Origin: Arthrobotrys musiformis
Lineage: Eukaryota > Ascomycota > Orbiliomycetes > Orbiliales > Orbiliaceae
Direction of reading: 5' to 3'
Assembly: GCA_036971715.1 (NCBI GenBank)
Contig: JAVHJL010000007.1
Coordinates: 3,162,001 to 3,226,000, forward strand
DNA length: 64,000 bases
The stretch's first letter is position 1; each line of letters opens with the position of its first letter. A program made the translations under genes and the position numbers. The notes under the pieces are model-generated. The model made no database searches. It was not told the origin of the DNA and was given only the letters and a program-made list of their open reading frames with translations. Below, piece after piece: positions 23,046-35,051 of this stretch.

Positions 23046-25581
23046 TTTCTCAAGATTGATATTCGGCGTAGTCGTTCGGTTTGCGGGTTTATTTTATTTT
23101 ATTTTAACTAAATTACAGTAGCTCTGGGAGGGGTTGGATCGATATCTGACGACTCCTATATATGTAGCCTCAGGACTAGAGCTAGAGGTCAACTTGACTG
23201 CCTCTGTATATTTCGACATCCGGACGTCCCCCATGCCCGGGTTCAATTTATAAGGTGACTTACTTAAGCTTCAGGCTAACGACCCTGCAACTCCTCCAGA
23301 GAAAAGGCAATTGGTCAATTACGTGATTTTATGAGTCAACGATAGCCTAGGTGGCGGCCAAAGAGATCGAGAGCGACCGGATCAATCCCAAGCTTTTGCA
23401 GATAAAAGATGTTAAGCTTAAGCTCCGCTTAAATCCCCACTAACACCGCGAGTTTATGAAAAATCGAGTGATCTTAAGAAGAGCATTAATAAGCAACCAT
23501 TATGCGGAACTTCGGCGGGGCCGCGGGGTAATTTAGCTAATTTGCAAGGTATTTGGGGCTTGATTGATCAAACTGGCAGGATCTAAGACGGGACAAAAAG
23601 CTGGTTTGCACTGCACTAGAAGTACTAGTATTGATTGATCAACCGCATACATTTGGTGCAGGGATGTGCCAGATGATTGGGGGTGTTGGATTTGGCCGGG
23701 CGTGTTGGATTTTTTCATGTTTAACACAATTTGAATTGCAAGGCCCTCGCCAGTTTCGGTCCTACACTTCACGTGGTGCGGTAGCCTCGTGCAACCCGCG
23801 CCTTGGGGTGCTGCGGCATGCCGTGGAGTTTAAAGGGTAGTAATAGTGTAGCAAGCGACTCTAACTACCAATGCAGCCGCGGGAAGTCGTACGCCCCTTT
23901 TCTTTGATTATAATTAGTATTTCTCAAATTCTTCTCTCCGCGAATCTGTTCCCTTCTTCTTTCCACCTTTCCCGATATATTATACGTAGTACATTCTTAG
24001 GTAGATAGTTGGTACGAGACAAGGTAGATAGTAGGTGAATATATACATACCGCCCCAGGGGCTCCTGATATCAATACCAATTAAAGCAAAAAATATTATG
24101 GAGTGCAACATTTCTCATAAAAACGGCAGCTTAGTCTTAGATCAAAACACTTCACGAATTCGCCACAGCTGTATAACGTAGCCCTGAACCTCCCATGGAT
24201 CTTGTACATTTAATAGAAATCAATCCCACGACGAATATATATAGATATCTGACGTCATGACTATTGGAACCAGCTGCGGTACGCATAATTTTCGCGCGGT
24301 AGGTGGTATCTAGGAGAGGGGTCATGTTCATCGCGAATATATACACTTGCACATCCTAACTAGTTAAATATTTAGGTATGTAAATATGCCGCATACGCGT
24401 ACGAGTTTTAGTAAAATTGCGAACCACCATGGGCAGTCGAAGAAAATCCATGGCCAATTTTAGTTAATTGGGCCCAGCTTCTCAAGACAGATACAGTATA
24501 GTGACTTCAAGGCCAGAATTTCCCAAGTCTATGGGACCCTCCGGGTAAGGTATGTATGAGAAGCTAGCAAATTGAACATGGAATGGAACCAATAGACGAC
24601 TGTATATAACGCTAAGGCAAAATAGAACGAGCTAACATATGGTATCATTGAAAATTTTGTTAGCCTTCGAATCGGGGTATATCGGAATCACGGAAGGAAA
24701 AGGGGGTGTGGAGCTACCTGAGGAGATTGAAAAAAAATCCTTTTGATCGCCGCCACACAAGTTGATCGATGCCTGTACAGCTGTGGTGCTCTGTACGGTC
24801 CCATCCTAACTTGTAGTGACTTGCACTCGGTCAGGGGCTGTGTAGGTTTCTCGGGGCTTCCTTGTGTCTAGAAGACACAAAGATTCAAAACTCACTCGGT
24901 TGCTATTACCTAGGTATATTGCTGTAAATCAGCACTTATCATCATGAAGCTTACTCCATAGCACCCAGGTGGTACAACCCCGGGTGGGCTGGGTACGAGA
25001 CAAACTCCATAGTTCAAGGCCGATTTTTTCCCGATGACTACTCTTTCTCCTAGCATCATAGCTACAGTAATAGGTAACCTAAGACCTGGCAGGCGTATGC
25101 GTACATATACACTAGCCTAGTATCGTACCTGGTACGTGCTAGTCCCCACGTACACAAAAAGGAGAAGGGGAAAAGACGACCAAATTTACTGATCCACATG
25201 CACATTGTACTAGGGGTTTCGAGAAGGTTTTTGTGGTTTCTGTCTCGCCTCCAACCCACCAAGGCTGTAGACGAGACAAGTTTGAATCGATTAAATAGAT
25301 TTCTTCTTGAGAAAAAAAAAAAACAGATAAAAACCCAAACGCCAATTGCTTCGTTATTGGTCCCGCAATTAGAATTCGTAAAGTCGTAGAATATTATATA
25401 CAATCCACCCATCACCCCCCTTTTTTACACCTCCCGCGGTGTCCCCGTATTCCACTTCTGCGAATTGCTGATATCGCACCCAAAAGCATGCATTATATGA
25501 TGTATATAGAAAAAATTAGTATAGATCAAAGACACCTCCCACTTTTACCCTAAGACCGAAAATCGGACCTATAGGGTATTT
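23046..25581. other. 2.5-kb intergenic region
   Basis: No gene supported. It contains a GGTACGAGACAA element near 24011-24022 and a full core of the dispersed repeat at 24989-25003. AT-rich stretches with TATATA occur at about 23970-24060 and 24225-24360. A poly-A run lies at about 25311-25323. The first 200 bp should be the promoter of the aldo-keto reductase. Confidence 0.55.
24989..25003 (+). repeat. Dispersed repeat core copy
   Basis: CTGGGTACGAGACAA, preceded by CCCCGGGTGGG, which resembles the CACCCTGGGTGAGG flank of the two long copies. So a longer unit than the core is partly conserved here. Confidence 0.6.
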
Positions 25582-27416
25582 CTAAGAGGAGCCTGCTAGA
25601 CGGCGCTCCTTGCGGGCCATCAGGAAGTGTGCAGATGCATAAGCAACAATGCCAACGAAACACATGGCAGTAGTAACCCCGAAGCCCGTCAGGTACTTTG
25701 GTGCGTCTTCACTGGGGAAGAGATAGGCACCATAGATCGATGCCAAGTTACCCATACCGTTCATGAAAGCGAGAGCGACAGCACGGACTTCGGGTTCCAT
25801 AGAACCGAAAGTAGAACCTCCGTAGCTCAAACCGCAACCGTTGGCAGTCCAGAGGCCTGCGGCCATCAAGACAAGAAGAACGTATCGGGCAGTATATCCG
25901 TACACGCCTACAACGATAGCGCTAGTGACCAAAGCCACTGTCATCCAGCCGGCGATGATGATACCTCTGTAGCGGTTGTATTTATCAGCGAAGAAACCGT
26001 TGATCAAGTTGACGACGAAAGCGACGGCGTAAATTGGGATGGTCATGTACTGGGCCATGTGGGCGGTGTATCCGAGACCCTTGACAAGAGTTGGGTAGAA
26101 GTAGGAAAGAGTTGAAGAACCAACTATTTTTTGAAACAAGGCAACATGATTAGTGAACGGAAAAATTAAAAGGCGTTTCTAGCAAAGCATTCAAGGGTGT
26201 GCAGGAAAAACTCGTACCAATGGTCATGTAACCCAAGGTCAAAATCCAGAGTTCCCAGGACTTGAAGGCAGTCTTGAGGGCTTCGACATGTCCAACACCC
26301 TTCTCACCATTTTTGTGGGCGGTGACGTTCTCGGTAGCGAGACGAGCAATAGCTAATTCAATCTCTCGGGGGGTGAATTTGTTCTGGCTGGTAGCGGGGA
26401 AGTTTGGAAGGATGAAGTAGGCAACGGCCGCCCAGCCGGAGGTTGCGACACCCTCGACAATGAAGAGCCATCTCCAGCCTCGAATTCCGTGAGCGCCTTC
26501 GAGACCACCTATTGAAGTACGAGTATCAGTTTCAAAGATTTCCCTCCTGTGCAGATTTTCTGATCAATTGATCAACAAAAAAGGGCGCCTTACTTGTGAT
26601 GGCACCAGCCAAGAGTCCACCGAAGGCACCAGAAAGAATGGCGGCGGAAATATAGACAGAGAATCTCTTTGATTGCTCAGACTTCTTGTACCAAGAAGAG
26701 AGCAACATCATGATACCTGGGGCGAAGGAAGACTCCAGAACACCAACGATAACACGGAGGCCGACAAGGTGATGATAGGTCTTGATGAATCCCATACCTA
26801 TGACAAATGTTAGGAATTGAAGCTGTCCTTTCTTCATTGCATTGGAACATTTCGTTCTTAAGAATTGAAAGGGAATTCCTACAGATTGTGACGATTCCCC
26901 AGACAAACATCATGGCTGGAATATAAGCGCTTGGGTTCACTTTGCTGAGGATCATGTTCGACGGGACTTCGCATAAGACATAACCAATGAAGAAAACCAC
27001 CAAGGCAATGGAGTATTGGCCGGAACTAAGATTTAAGTCTTGTTCCATACCAGCAATTTTAGCATTCCCGATGCTATTAAACACAGGAAAGTCAGTCTAC
27101 AACATTCTGAAAGAGGTTCATACTACCTGTTATTTGTAGCTACTCACTTTGTTCGGTCCATACTGTTCAACCTGTTAGCTTATGGCCTCATCCATTTTGT
27201 ACAATTGTTTAAACGCTTGAAGGTGATAACGAGGTGGAGGGAGCGTATTACTTACTATGAAAGGAGATACATGAGCCACATGGTTGGCAAAATGATCAGG
27301 TCGATCTTGCGAACCAATCTCTTCTCCTCTTCAGGGTCGATCTCCATAGATGGAGAGCCGGAGCCGGCGTACTCGACATCTTCAGCGTGCTGCTTTGTGT
27401 CTGTGAGAGACGACAT
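25582..27416 (-). CDS. MFS transporter of the Dal5/allantoate-permease (anion:cation symporter) family
   Basis: Six exons: 27416-27256, 27162-27148 (15 nt), 27073-26883, 26797-26594, 26508-26218 and 26123-25582, in phase, giving 467 residues. A cytoplasmic N-terminus (ending EEEKRLVRKIDLIILP) leads to about twelve membrane helices. Family signatures are visible: YLLSYMDRTNIGNAK across the micro-exon, FFIGYVLCEVPSNMIL, GLRVIVGVLESSFAPG, GWRWLFIVEG, and late helices around IPIYAVAFVVNLINGFFADKYNRYRG. Members carry organic anions, vitamins or nitrogen compounds, so the sequence does not reveal the substrate. Its head faces the first short-chain dehydrogenase gene across a 1.68-kb region holding two ATCCGGGG sites, so the pair may be co-regulated and the permease may import the substrate of the cluster. 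That link is inference. Confidence 0.93.
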
Positions 27417-29098
27417 TATTGCAGGCCGTATACAGCTAGTGTGCAACGTTGGATTTGTATAGTTGCAGGATTCAAAGAAGAAGAAGAAGAACAAGAACAA
27501 GAACAATTGGACAATTGGACAATTGCAGCTTGATCTTAATATCGGCCCTGGAAGTCTCGGTAGATGTCTTCTTTACTCGAAGCGACCCAGATTTCCCAAG
27601 ATCGAAGTAGGAGATAATAAGATAGTAGAAGCAAGGGATTAGACTCAGGAATTCAAAGGCGAAACCCAGGCGACTTTATAGAAGACGTATCGCGAAAACC
27701 CCAAGCTTTTACTCCACGAAACGGGACAGGATGGTGTTGAGTAAAATTAATTCGGGTCTGGAGATTATTGATCTAACTAAAGTTCTAGTTCCGAGTTCCA
27801 GTTCCCCGGGCGGAGAGCCGAATTCGATTTGGTCACTTGGTCACTTGGTCTTTGGTCTTAGATAACTCTGATCAAACGGCGGTCGCATTGCCGGGTCCTC
27901 CTGTTCTTACTAACCAAACCAACCTCCCTTTAGGCCATCTTCAAACCGCGGAAATCTCCTTGCCATGTTATTACCTAGTCCGCGCATGCACCTCAACGGC
28001 GGAAGCGAAGCTGGACAGGGCCTGCAGTGCGCTGCACATGTGGCATGTGGCCATCTCCCAAGAACTAAGACCTGACCAATTCCTCACCAATGCATGTAAA
28101 TCTTACCCCGGATTGGCTTTCCCTTGGAGCCGGAACCACTGACAGACCCAATCGACATCCCCAAGTTTTTTTCTACGCGTGGAGTGTGGGGCGAAAGTTT
28201 AAAACCTTTGGTCGGTGGCGTGCATGACTTTTTTTTTTTTTTTTTTTTTTCCCTTCAGCTAGCTGAAGGACGAGAATCGGTGCCTCGCCTTCCTTCGGCC
28301 TCGTCTCCTGGCCCGGCTGCTGGCCTCGACGCGGGCACCCGAAGGCAAATTGACGGACTTACCACACACCAACACATATGCATATGCGTAAGTAGGTACA
28401 TTCTCCAGAATTTTTCCGTCTTGGAACCTCGAGACCTTTCCATACCAGTATCGCCACTGAAATGTTCGCGGCTAGGGGCCTAGAGACGAGCGCTCGACCT
28501 CTTCGCGTGTCGTCTTCTGCCTCTCCCGTCGACGTGTTTACGTATTTACACGCTGCGCTTGATAGAAGGTTCTCCGCCTTCTGCATCTCGCCGTACCGTG
28601 ACCATTTTCGTTCCCCTGACCCGTTTCGTGGACCATAACATGGAAAAATGTGGAGATCCGGAGACGCGGATCAAATTTTGTACGCCTGAATCGTGCGGAT
28701 GCCGTTATCGATATCCGGGGTGAAGCTTGAAAATTAATCCAAAACTCGCATCGGACATCATTTCGAAAGCTAGATCACGGACTATGTTCCAATATGGGGA
28801 TCGATGCGATGAGGTAGCTCTGGGGATCAGTGAAGCGGCTTTGGTAAACAAAATCAATCTTAAAACTTGTCTTACCTCTACAAGGCTTCGGACTCGTCGC
28901 CGGTCATAGCTCCACCTATATATAGGGAAGCTCCTCAAATCGAAATTTGGCTTTCTGATACTGTGTCCACGCCATTGACAGACATTCCACATACCACTCA
29001 GTGCAGCATACTCCCATCCTTACTTTACATAAAAATTACTCAATCGTCTACGGTTTCCACAAATCTACTGCGATTTAACATTATATATATTCTCTAAA
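27417..29098. promoter_or_regulatory. Divergent promoter region, MFS transporter / dehydrogenase
   Basis: Separates two start codons in opposite directions. ATCCGGGG occurs at 28106-28113 (minus orientation) and 28713-28720 (plus). A poly-T run lies at 28229-28250. A TATA-like CTATATATAG sits at about 28915-28924, 175 bp before the dehydrogenase start. An AAGAAG/AAC repeat followed by three AATTGGAC-like units (27476-27530) lies just upstream of the transporter start. No gene seen. Confidence 0.5.
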
Positions 29099-30132
29099 AT
29101 GTCGCCGACCGCTGCTAACGGAACCGCTGCCAATGGCGCTCAAAAGCCAACCACTGGAAATGAAATGCTGGAGGCTGCTCATCAAGCCCGATCAAAGGCC
29201 ATCAGCACCATTCCAGAAGAGGGCTTTGACTGGAGAATAACCCTGGAGGGAAAGGTTATCGCGAGTAAGTTATAAGTCCCTCATACAATTTATTTTTACG
29301 CCGAGAGAAGCTCGTAAAACTAATTCTATTAATTTTTTAGTCACTGGCGCCAACCGCGGGATTGGTCTTGGTATCGCTGAAGTCTGCCTCGCAAACTCCG
29401 CAACCAAAGTTTATTCACTAGACCTCCTCGAACCAACCGAAGAATTCAACGCTCTATCGAAACGATTCGGCGGCCGTCTCGCTTACATCCAGACCGATGT
29501 GACACAAGATGCCTCTATCCAAAACGCAGTTGATAAGATTGTTGAAGAGTGCGGCGCAATCCACGGAATGGTTGCCAACGCCGGTATGACGAAACATCAA
29601 CCTGCTTTGGAATTCGACCGCGCCCAGATGGACAAGCTCTTCAACCTTAACTTCTTCGGCGTTTTCTCATGCTGCACTATTGCCGCCAAGAAGTTTATCG
29701 AACTTGGGATTAAGGGTTCAATCGTAAGTTACTGCAAGATTTTTGAGGGGAAAGACAGGTGAAATTAACGGTATTTCAACTCAGGTTTGCACTGCCAGCA
29801 AAGTTGGAGACGGACCAAACCGTGCCGCTCCTTCAGCGCCATACGGAGGTACCAAAGCCGCTGTCCGAAACATCGCCAAAACGCTCGCTATGGAATGGTC
29901 CAAGTACGGTATTCGGGTAAACTCCATCTCTCCTGGTTTCGTCAAGACCGCAATGACATATTACGTTGAAACCGCACCGGATTGGGATCTCAAGATGCAA
30001 TACTACGGAGGTATGCCAAGACTGGCGTTGCCCCAGGAGCTTGGAGGTGCTTACGTTTATTTGCTTTCGGATACCGCCTCTTATACTTCTGGTATCGATA
30101 TCCCTATCTCTGGTGTCGTTGGGGCTTGGTAA
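29099..30132 (+). CDS. Short-chain dehydrogenase/reductase, polyol/ketose type
   Basis: Three exons, 29099-29264, 29341-29723 and 29785-30132, give 298 residues. Classical SDR: cofactor loop TGANRGIG (57-64), NAG motif in VANAGMTKH, catalytic Ser188, Tyr203 and Lys207 (APYGGTK), and the SPGFVKTAM loop after the active site. The overall form matches fungal NADP(H) sorbose reductase/mannitol-dehydrogenase-type enzymes, which interconvert polyols and ketoses. A 55-residue leader rich in Ala/Gly/Asn precedes the Rossmann domain. It is a clear paralogue of the gene at 38663-39888: both share YYGG[MI]PRLA, LGGAYVY and a C-terminus ending GV[VI]G followed by two residues. In the proposed cluster it would oxidise a tetritol or other polyol to the ketose that the kinase phosphorylates. 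The exact substrate cannot be read from sequence. Confidence 0.93.
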
Positions 30133-30939
30133 TTCGGTTCGTATGAGCTGTAGAGAGGTTTTCGGATTAGGGCATTCGGGCGGAGTTCTTTTTGTGTATA
30201 TAGACTTTAATATTATATGGACACCTGCACATACGTTTTACTCTTTCTATAGTTCTAGTGAGCCCTAGATTTATTCGTGAATAAAATAGGTAGTAACAAA
30301 AGATTCCAGATGCCCTGAAGCGCGGTATTTTGGCCCACGAGCCGAATTTCTAACCAGCCCAAGTTAGAATAAATATGGTAAACATACGCCTAGACTCAGA
30401 GGCGCCCAGATCGATTCAAAATAAAGGGGCTGAAGTATTGTTGTATCCTTTTCACCGTTGCCTTGAAGATTTCACTGTGCTTATTGTCGTATAATATAAT
30501 GATTAGCGCTAGCATGCCTTCGCTGAATTTACCAGGCGAGTAACTACCTGAGAGGCTTCCACGACCCGACATGGAGATGTGGGATCCTAGTCTCAAGATC
30601 TTACATAGTAGATGCACCATTGATGCATTGCCAACCCCACGATTAAGCAAGTACTTAGTGTGTACATATTTGAGCTTAGGCTTTCAGAAGAGAAGATAGG
30701 GACTAATTATATTAATATAAGTATATAGGCCGAAGTGATGCCAAATGTGCCCCAAATAATGGATCACCCAACCCGCGCCGGTTCGAACGCCGACAAAACA
30801 AGACATTCCGAGCCGCTTCCCATACCACGCCAAAACGGAAAAGACAATTGCGTGAAAACTCGACGACAAAGAATGCAACAAAACTTTTAAGGCTTTTCTT
30901 TTTGCTTTAAGGAGGCAAAGAGTACTCGAGTGTAATCCT
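30133..30939. other. Convergent 3' intergenic region
   Basis: Lies between the stops of the dehydrogenase (plus) and the Zn2Cys6 regulator (minus). No gene supported. The minus frame at 30684-31091 largely overlaps the regulator's last exon in another frame. Confidence 0.55.
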
Positions 30940-33444
30940 TCACTTCTCCCATTCCCTCTGCAACTCGTCTGCCAAACTAACAGCCGGCCAATTTGTTCTC
31001 CTTTGGCATCGGCGTATAAGCTCCATGACGATTTCTTTCTTTCTCTCATCGTGCGAAACGCATAATCCTGCCCCAAACAAGCACATTTCACTCATCAAAC
31101 AATAGGCAGCTTCGTAGGGTATCGTGGCCGCGATTCCTATGATTACATTAACACAGTCCGCGAGTAGCTTTTGGCAAACAGCAAACTCCTTGTAGCCTCC
31201 AATACTCGGCCGATGTAACAAGACTAATATCTTGGCAAAGGCATGGGTTTGGACTGCAATCCCGTATTGAGGAGGGTGGTACCACAATGGATCAATGTCG
31301 TGGAGGATTATGTCCGTTGGGTCCTGGATCGCTGGTAAGGGAGTAAACTCGTCACCAAGATGTCGAGTCCAATCCTCAAGCATTTCTAAAAGTTGCTCCC
31401 CGCGTTCCACCCTTCCTTGTACATTCATCTTCCCGGCTTCAATTTCCTCGTCGGAGCAGTAGTTGACCGCTTGTGCAAGCAAATAGACACTCCTACTTGC
31501 CAACTCGTCCTGATTTAAGACTTCGTGTGACCTTAACGGCTTCCAGAAGGATAACGGTCGTCTCCTCTCGCGGAAACTCGCCCAGACATCTTGCCGTAAC
31601 CATGCCCACCAGACCGCCTGTTTTGTTCCACCGGAGTCGCCATGGATGTTTTGAGATCTTTGGATCCAAAATACCCCTTTGAGATGTCGTTCCCACCCGG
31701 AATTCGACCCATCTAACATTTCGTATGTTGATATAATAAGAACACTAGCAAGTAGTTCCTGCGAACGGCTATAAGACTCGAATTGAAGGGCGGTTTGGAG
31801 ATAATGAAGCGTTTCGAAGTAATATTGAACTGCGGTATTCCTGTCCGTCATATTGTCCGGGTTTAGAGAGAGATGGCGGTGAGATAGTGCAAGTATGGCT
31901 TTCATGAGACCGACATTGTGAAGCTAGAAATGATGTTAGTACAATATAATTTCACCTTAGAAAATAGAGGATTGGGGGCAACCTACTGCAAGTCTTGGTA
32001 TCAGAGTCCCAAAGTGTTTCAACGGATCAAGTAGATCAATCTAATAGTTAGACCTCCACGTCAATAGGGTGCTTTTGGAATCGAATTAAATTAGAGAAAT
32101 ACTTGGTTACTCTTACCCATGAGCTCACATTTTCTACAAAGTTACGGAATACCGGGCTGGTAAAGAGAAAGATAAATATAAGTACTCAAACTACAAAAGA
32201 AACTCACGGGCTGGGTTCTCTTACATTTCTTGCTCGGTCAATTTTATCCTTTCCTGCGACTGCCAGAGCTTTCGTTCATTAGAAGGATTTGTTTGAACAT
32301 CAACCGCGTATAATAGCTGATCGAGATCCCGATAACCGGTACCACTGGGGCCTTCCAGCCCATGGCCGGCCTGGTAGCTATGCCGATTTGCAGAGGCTTG
32401 TTGTTGTAGCGCTAGTCGGCCTGAGATACCGTCTTCGGACGTTATGAATGGCGATAGGGAGAAGTTCGGCTCAGATTGTGCTGCGTCGGCTGCCAGAAGT
32501 CCCAGCCATCTTATCGAAGCCAGCTCAGTACTGATCAAATTCGATGATGCATGGGTAGTATCCGTATTCGCAGGCGATAGCCCAGCATTCGGTGGGTCTA
32601 ACGACGGTATGCTAACAGATGGAACAACATCTGCGAATATATTGTCTACCGTCAAATTTCCCAGGTTTGGAGTAAGTGGCTTGTGTATACTCTCTGATTG
32701 ACGGTGTTTTCTGATTTCAGCTGCCGCCTCCGGTGGAGGAGGAGTGAACTGATATCGTGGATCATCTTCCGGGCGAGAACCGACTAGAGGTTCAGATGGT
32801 GCCCGGTTCGGATGCGGGGCCCTCGTAGGTAGCACTATAGGGGTCGCGACTGGCGACACTGGTGTAAAAGAAGGAGGGTTTGAATGCCCTTCCGATCCAG
32901 CGCTTACGGGATCTGTGATCGGGATTGTTATCGCAGGGGCGCCATGGTCTTCGAATATGCATTCCCTGTCGCTCTTTTGGCATTGTGCACACTTAGGCCG
33001 TTCTTCAGAGCATTTCATGTGTCTCTTACGGCATGTTATGCTATGTTATCGCCAATTTGTTAGAGGTTGGATATTAGGTAAAATATTAGAAGTTCAAGCA
33101 AATGGTCGCAGTATTGGCATATATATATGTCAATCGCGCGGTACAAGTTATAGGGTATGTTCGCTGAATGGTGGTGGTGATGATGATGATTTCAACTTCA
33201 CGGCACTCATCCATTCGATTGTGTACTTTTGGGTTCATATAAGCCAACTACCCCGGATTTTCGACAGCACGACCGTTAAGTTATCCGGGGTAGACTCGAT
33301 AAATTGGTGCATAGCCCGGAGATATACAACTCACCATCCCGTCTTTGTACGCAACCCTCGTGCCCGACTCTTGCGCTGTCTGCGTTTTGGAGCCGGCGAC
33401 GCACTGCCAGATGATGTGGTTTGGTTAACAGCTGGCCGGCTCAT
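30940..33444 (-). CDS. Zn2Cys6 transcription factor, candidate regulator of the polyol cluster
   Basis: Five exons: 33444-33335, 33040-32225, 32156-32117, 32040-31987 and 31923-30940, in phase, giving 667 residues. The binuclear zinc cluster is complete: Cys37, 40, 47, 54, 57, 64 (CITCRKRHMKC then CAQC and ECIF), spacing C-x2-C-x6-C-x6-C-x2-C-x6-C. A basic stretch KRRQRKSRARGLRTK precedes it as a likely nuclear signal. A Pro/Ser-rich linker follows, then the fungal regulator domain (NFVENVSSW, HFGTLIPRLA, ILALSHRHLS). Such factors bind CGG-type sites, often as dimers. Intron 1 (33334-33041, 294 bp) is far longer than its neighbours and contains two ATCCGGGG sites in inverted orientation (33251-33258 and 33283-33290). 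Another lies upstream at 33589-33596, with the palindrome ATCCGGAT at 33565-33572. This suggests autoregulation. Its position between dehydrogenase and isomerase supports a pathway role, which is inference. Confidence 0.92.
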
Positions 33445-34343
33445 GATGCTATCTCGATTACACAACGGTCAACGCTGTAGCTAGAACAATACTGTCAAAC
33501 TACTGCTACTGCAGGCAGTTGGTCGTCGCGCGCGCGTGGTGGGGAAAGATGACCGTCTCGCGATATCCGGATAGGCGAATTGGACGAAATCCGGGGAAAG
33601 CAGAGTTGAGCAGGTTGGACTCGTTTAATGGGCATTCTGGACATGTAACGAGCTGCAGCTCTAACCGCCATTACAAAAGTCTCACTTAAGTTCCAAGGCG
33701 GGAAAAAAAAAAAAAAGCACAGGCCTACATATGCACCACATGGTGAATACTGCCAAGAATGACCCAGAATCCGCTGGTATCAAAGCGGAGCGTATGCCGC
33801 ATGCAGTTTAGTGGTCTGGGGGTAGTTTGGTCGAACCCATTTGAGCTGCAAAGGCCCCAGTGGACAGCAACCGAGGCCGTTTGCCGGACTCAGCTCGTGG
33901 ATGGTGCACTGCGCTAGTTCTCAAAATGCAACACCAACAGGTCTTGGGATGCACACGAAACTAACGAGCGAGCTGGATATTTCAGACTTCATGGGCTCCA
34001 GGCACGGCATTCAGGGCAACGGCTCGGGTTCAGGGACCGAGTGGTCTGATATCGGAATGACAGACAGCGGAAGATACACAGAGCATATTCCTTACCCTAC
34101 ATTATGCGCGTTCCATGGTCATTCCCCTGCCGCTAACACAACTAAGACAAGCTAATGATCTCCCAGCACTAACGTATAGACCTCTATTAATTGTCGTCGT
34201 TTTAATTCTCGACATATGTACATAAGCGACTCCTGCACTATTACATCATAGTGGATACCCATTCGCGAGATCCGAGTCGCAAGATTGATCCTTCGTCCAC
34301 CACGAATTGGCGAATGCGAGCTAGCTATTTTTTTTTTTTTTTG

Positions 34344-34377
<34 letters not shown>

Positions 34378-34529
34378 AACCAATTCATGGCTATAGTTCT
34401 GCGGTCATGATAATTGGTGAATAATACAGAATTATATCGACATATATCCAACACCTCGTCGACATAGGCGTCATCCTGATAACAATTTTGTATGTATATA
34501 AAACAAGAAGTTGATTAATATTTCGAGAT
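33445..34529. other. Regulator promoter and T/A homopolymer block
   Basis: The first 200 bp upstream of the regulator hold ATCCGGAT (33565-33572) and ATCCGGGG (33589-33596). A poly-A run lies at about 33703-33716. At 34328-34379 a T15-G-T14 tract is followed directly by A22, forming a potential near-perfect hairpin 150 bp beyond the stop of the isomerase gene. No gene seen: the plus frame at 33841-34155 has no motif. Confidence 0.5.
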
Positions 34530-35051
34530 CTAAGAACATGTGACGATCTCTTGTACATTACCCGTCCGACTCTCGTATTTCTCGATCTCGTGGAGCTTGT
34601 TCGCACTTGCGCTCTTGATATCGAAGGTATATCCCAACCATTCACGTACGAGTCTCCTCGCTAATTCCAATCCAATGACTCTCTGGCCCATGCATAAAAC
34701 CTGACAGTTGTTGCTGAGAATGCTTCTTTCAATGCTGAAGCTATCATGTGCTGTAACCGCGCGAATTCCCTTTACTTTGTTCGCAGAGATAGCAACCCCG
34801 AGACCAGTACCGCAGATCAAGATGGCTCTGTCAGCCGCGCCTGAAGCAACAGTCTCGGCAGCCGTGATTGCGATATTGGCGTAATCGGTTAGGTCGGTGA
34901 GAGGTTTGGTGATATCCGTGACAGAGGCGACTCTTTCATCGTTGGAAAGGTCTGCGTATAGGGCATCTTTATATTGAACGCCTGCGCCATCACAACCGAT
35001 GACTAGACGGAGCCCGGTGTTGGATGAAGCATTGGTTGCGGAGGGTGCCAT
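34530..35051 (-). CDS. RpiB/LacAB-family sugar-phosphate isomerase
   Basis: Single exon, 173 residues. The RpiB fold signature is clear: LVIGCDGAG near the N-terminus, then AILICGTGLGVAISANK with the catalytic-type Cys80, GIRAVTAHD (His102), and SNNCQVLCMGQRVIG. RpiB proteins interconvert aldose and ketose phosphates (ribose 5-P/ribulose 5-P). Relatives in tetritol pathways convert erythrulose 4-phosphate to erythrose 4-phosphate (DerI of Mycobacterium, EYI2 of Yarrowia). Beside a DAK-type kinase and polyol dehydrogenases, the second role is more likely, but this is inference. Odd point: the usual D-H-A-G near the N-terminus reads D-G-A-G here, so a His that commonly contacts substrate is missing. 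The enzyme is divergent from the kinase gene across 1 kb. The start at 35051 gives a short Ala/Ser-rich leader before the first beta strand. Confidence 0.9.
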   Translation of the reverse strand: MAPSATNASSNTGLRLVIGCDGAGVQYKDALYADLSNDERVASVTDITKPLTDLTDYANIAITAAETVASGAADRAILICGTGLGVAISANKVKGIRAVTAHDSFSIERSILSNNCQVLCMGQRVIGLELARRLVREWLGYTFDIKSASANKLHEIEKYESRTGNVQEIVTCS

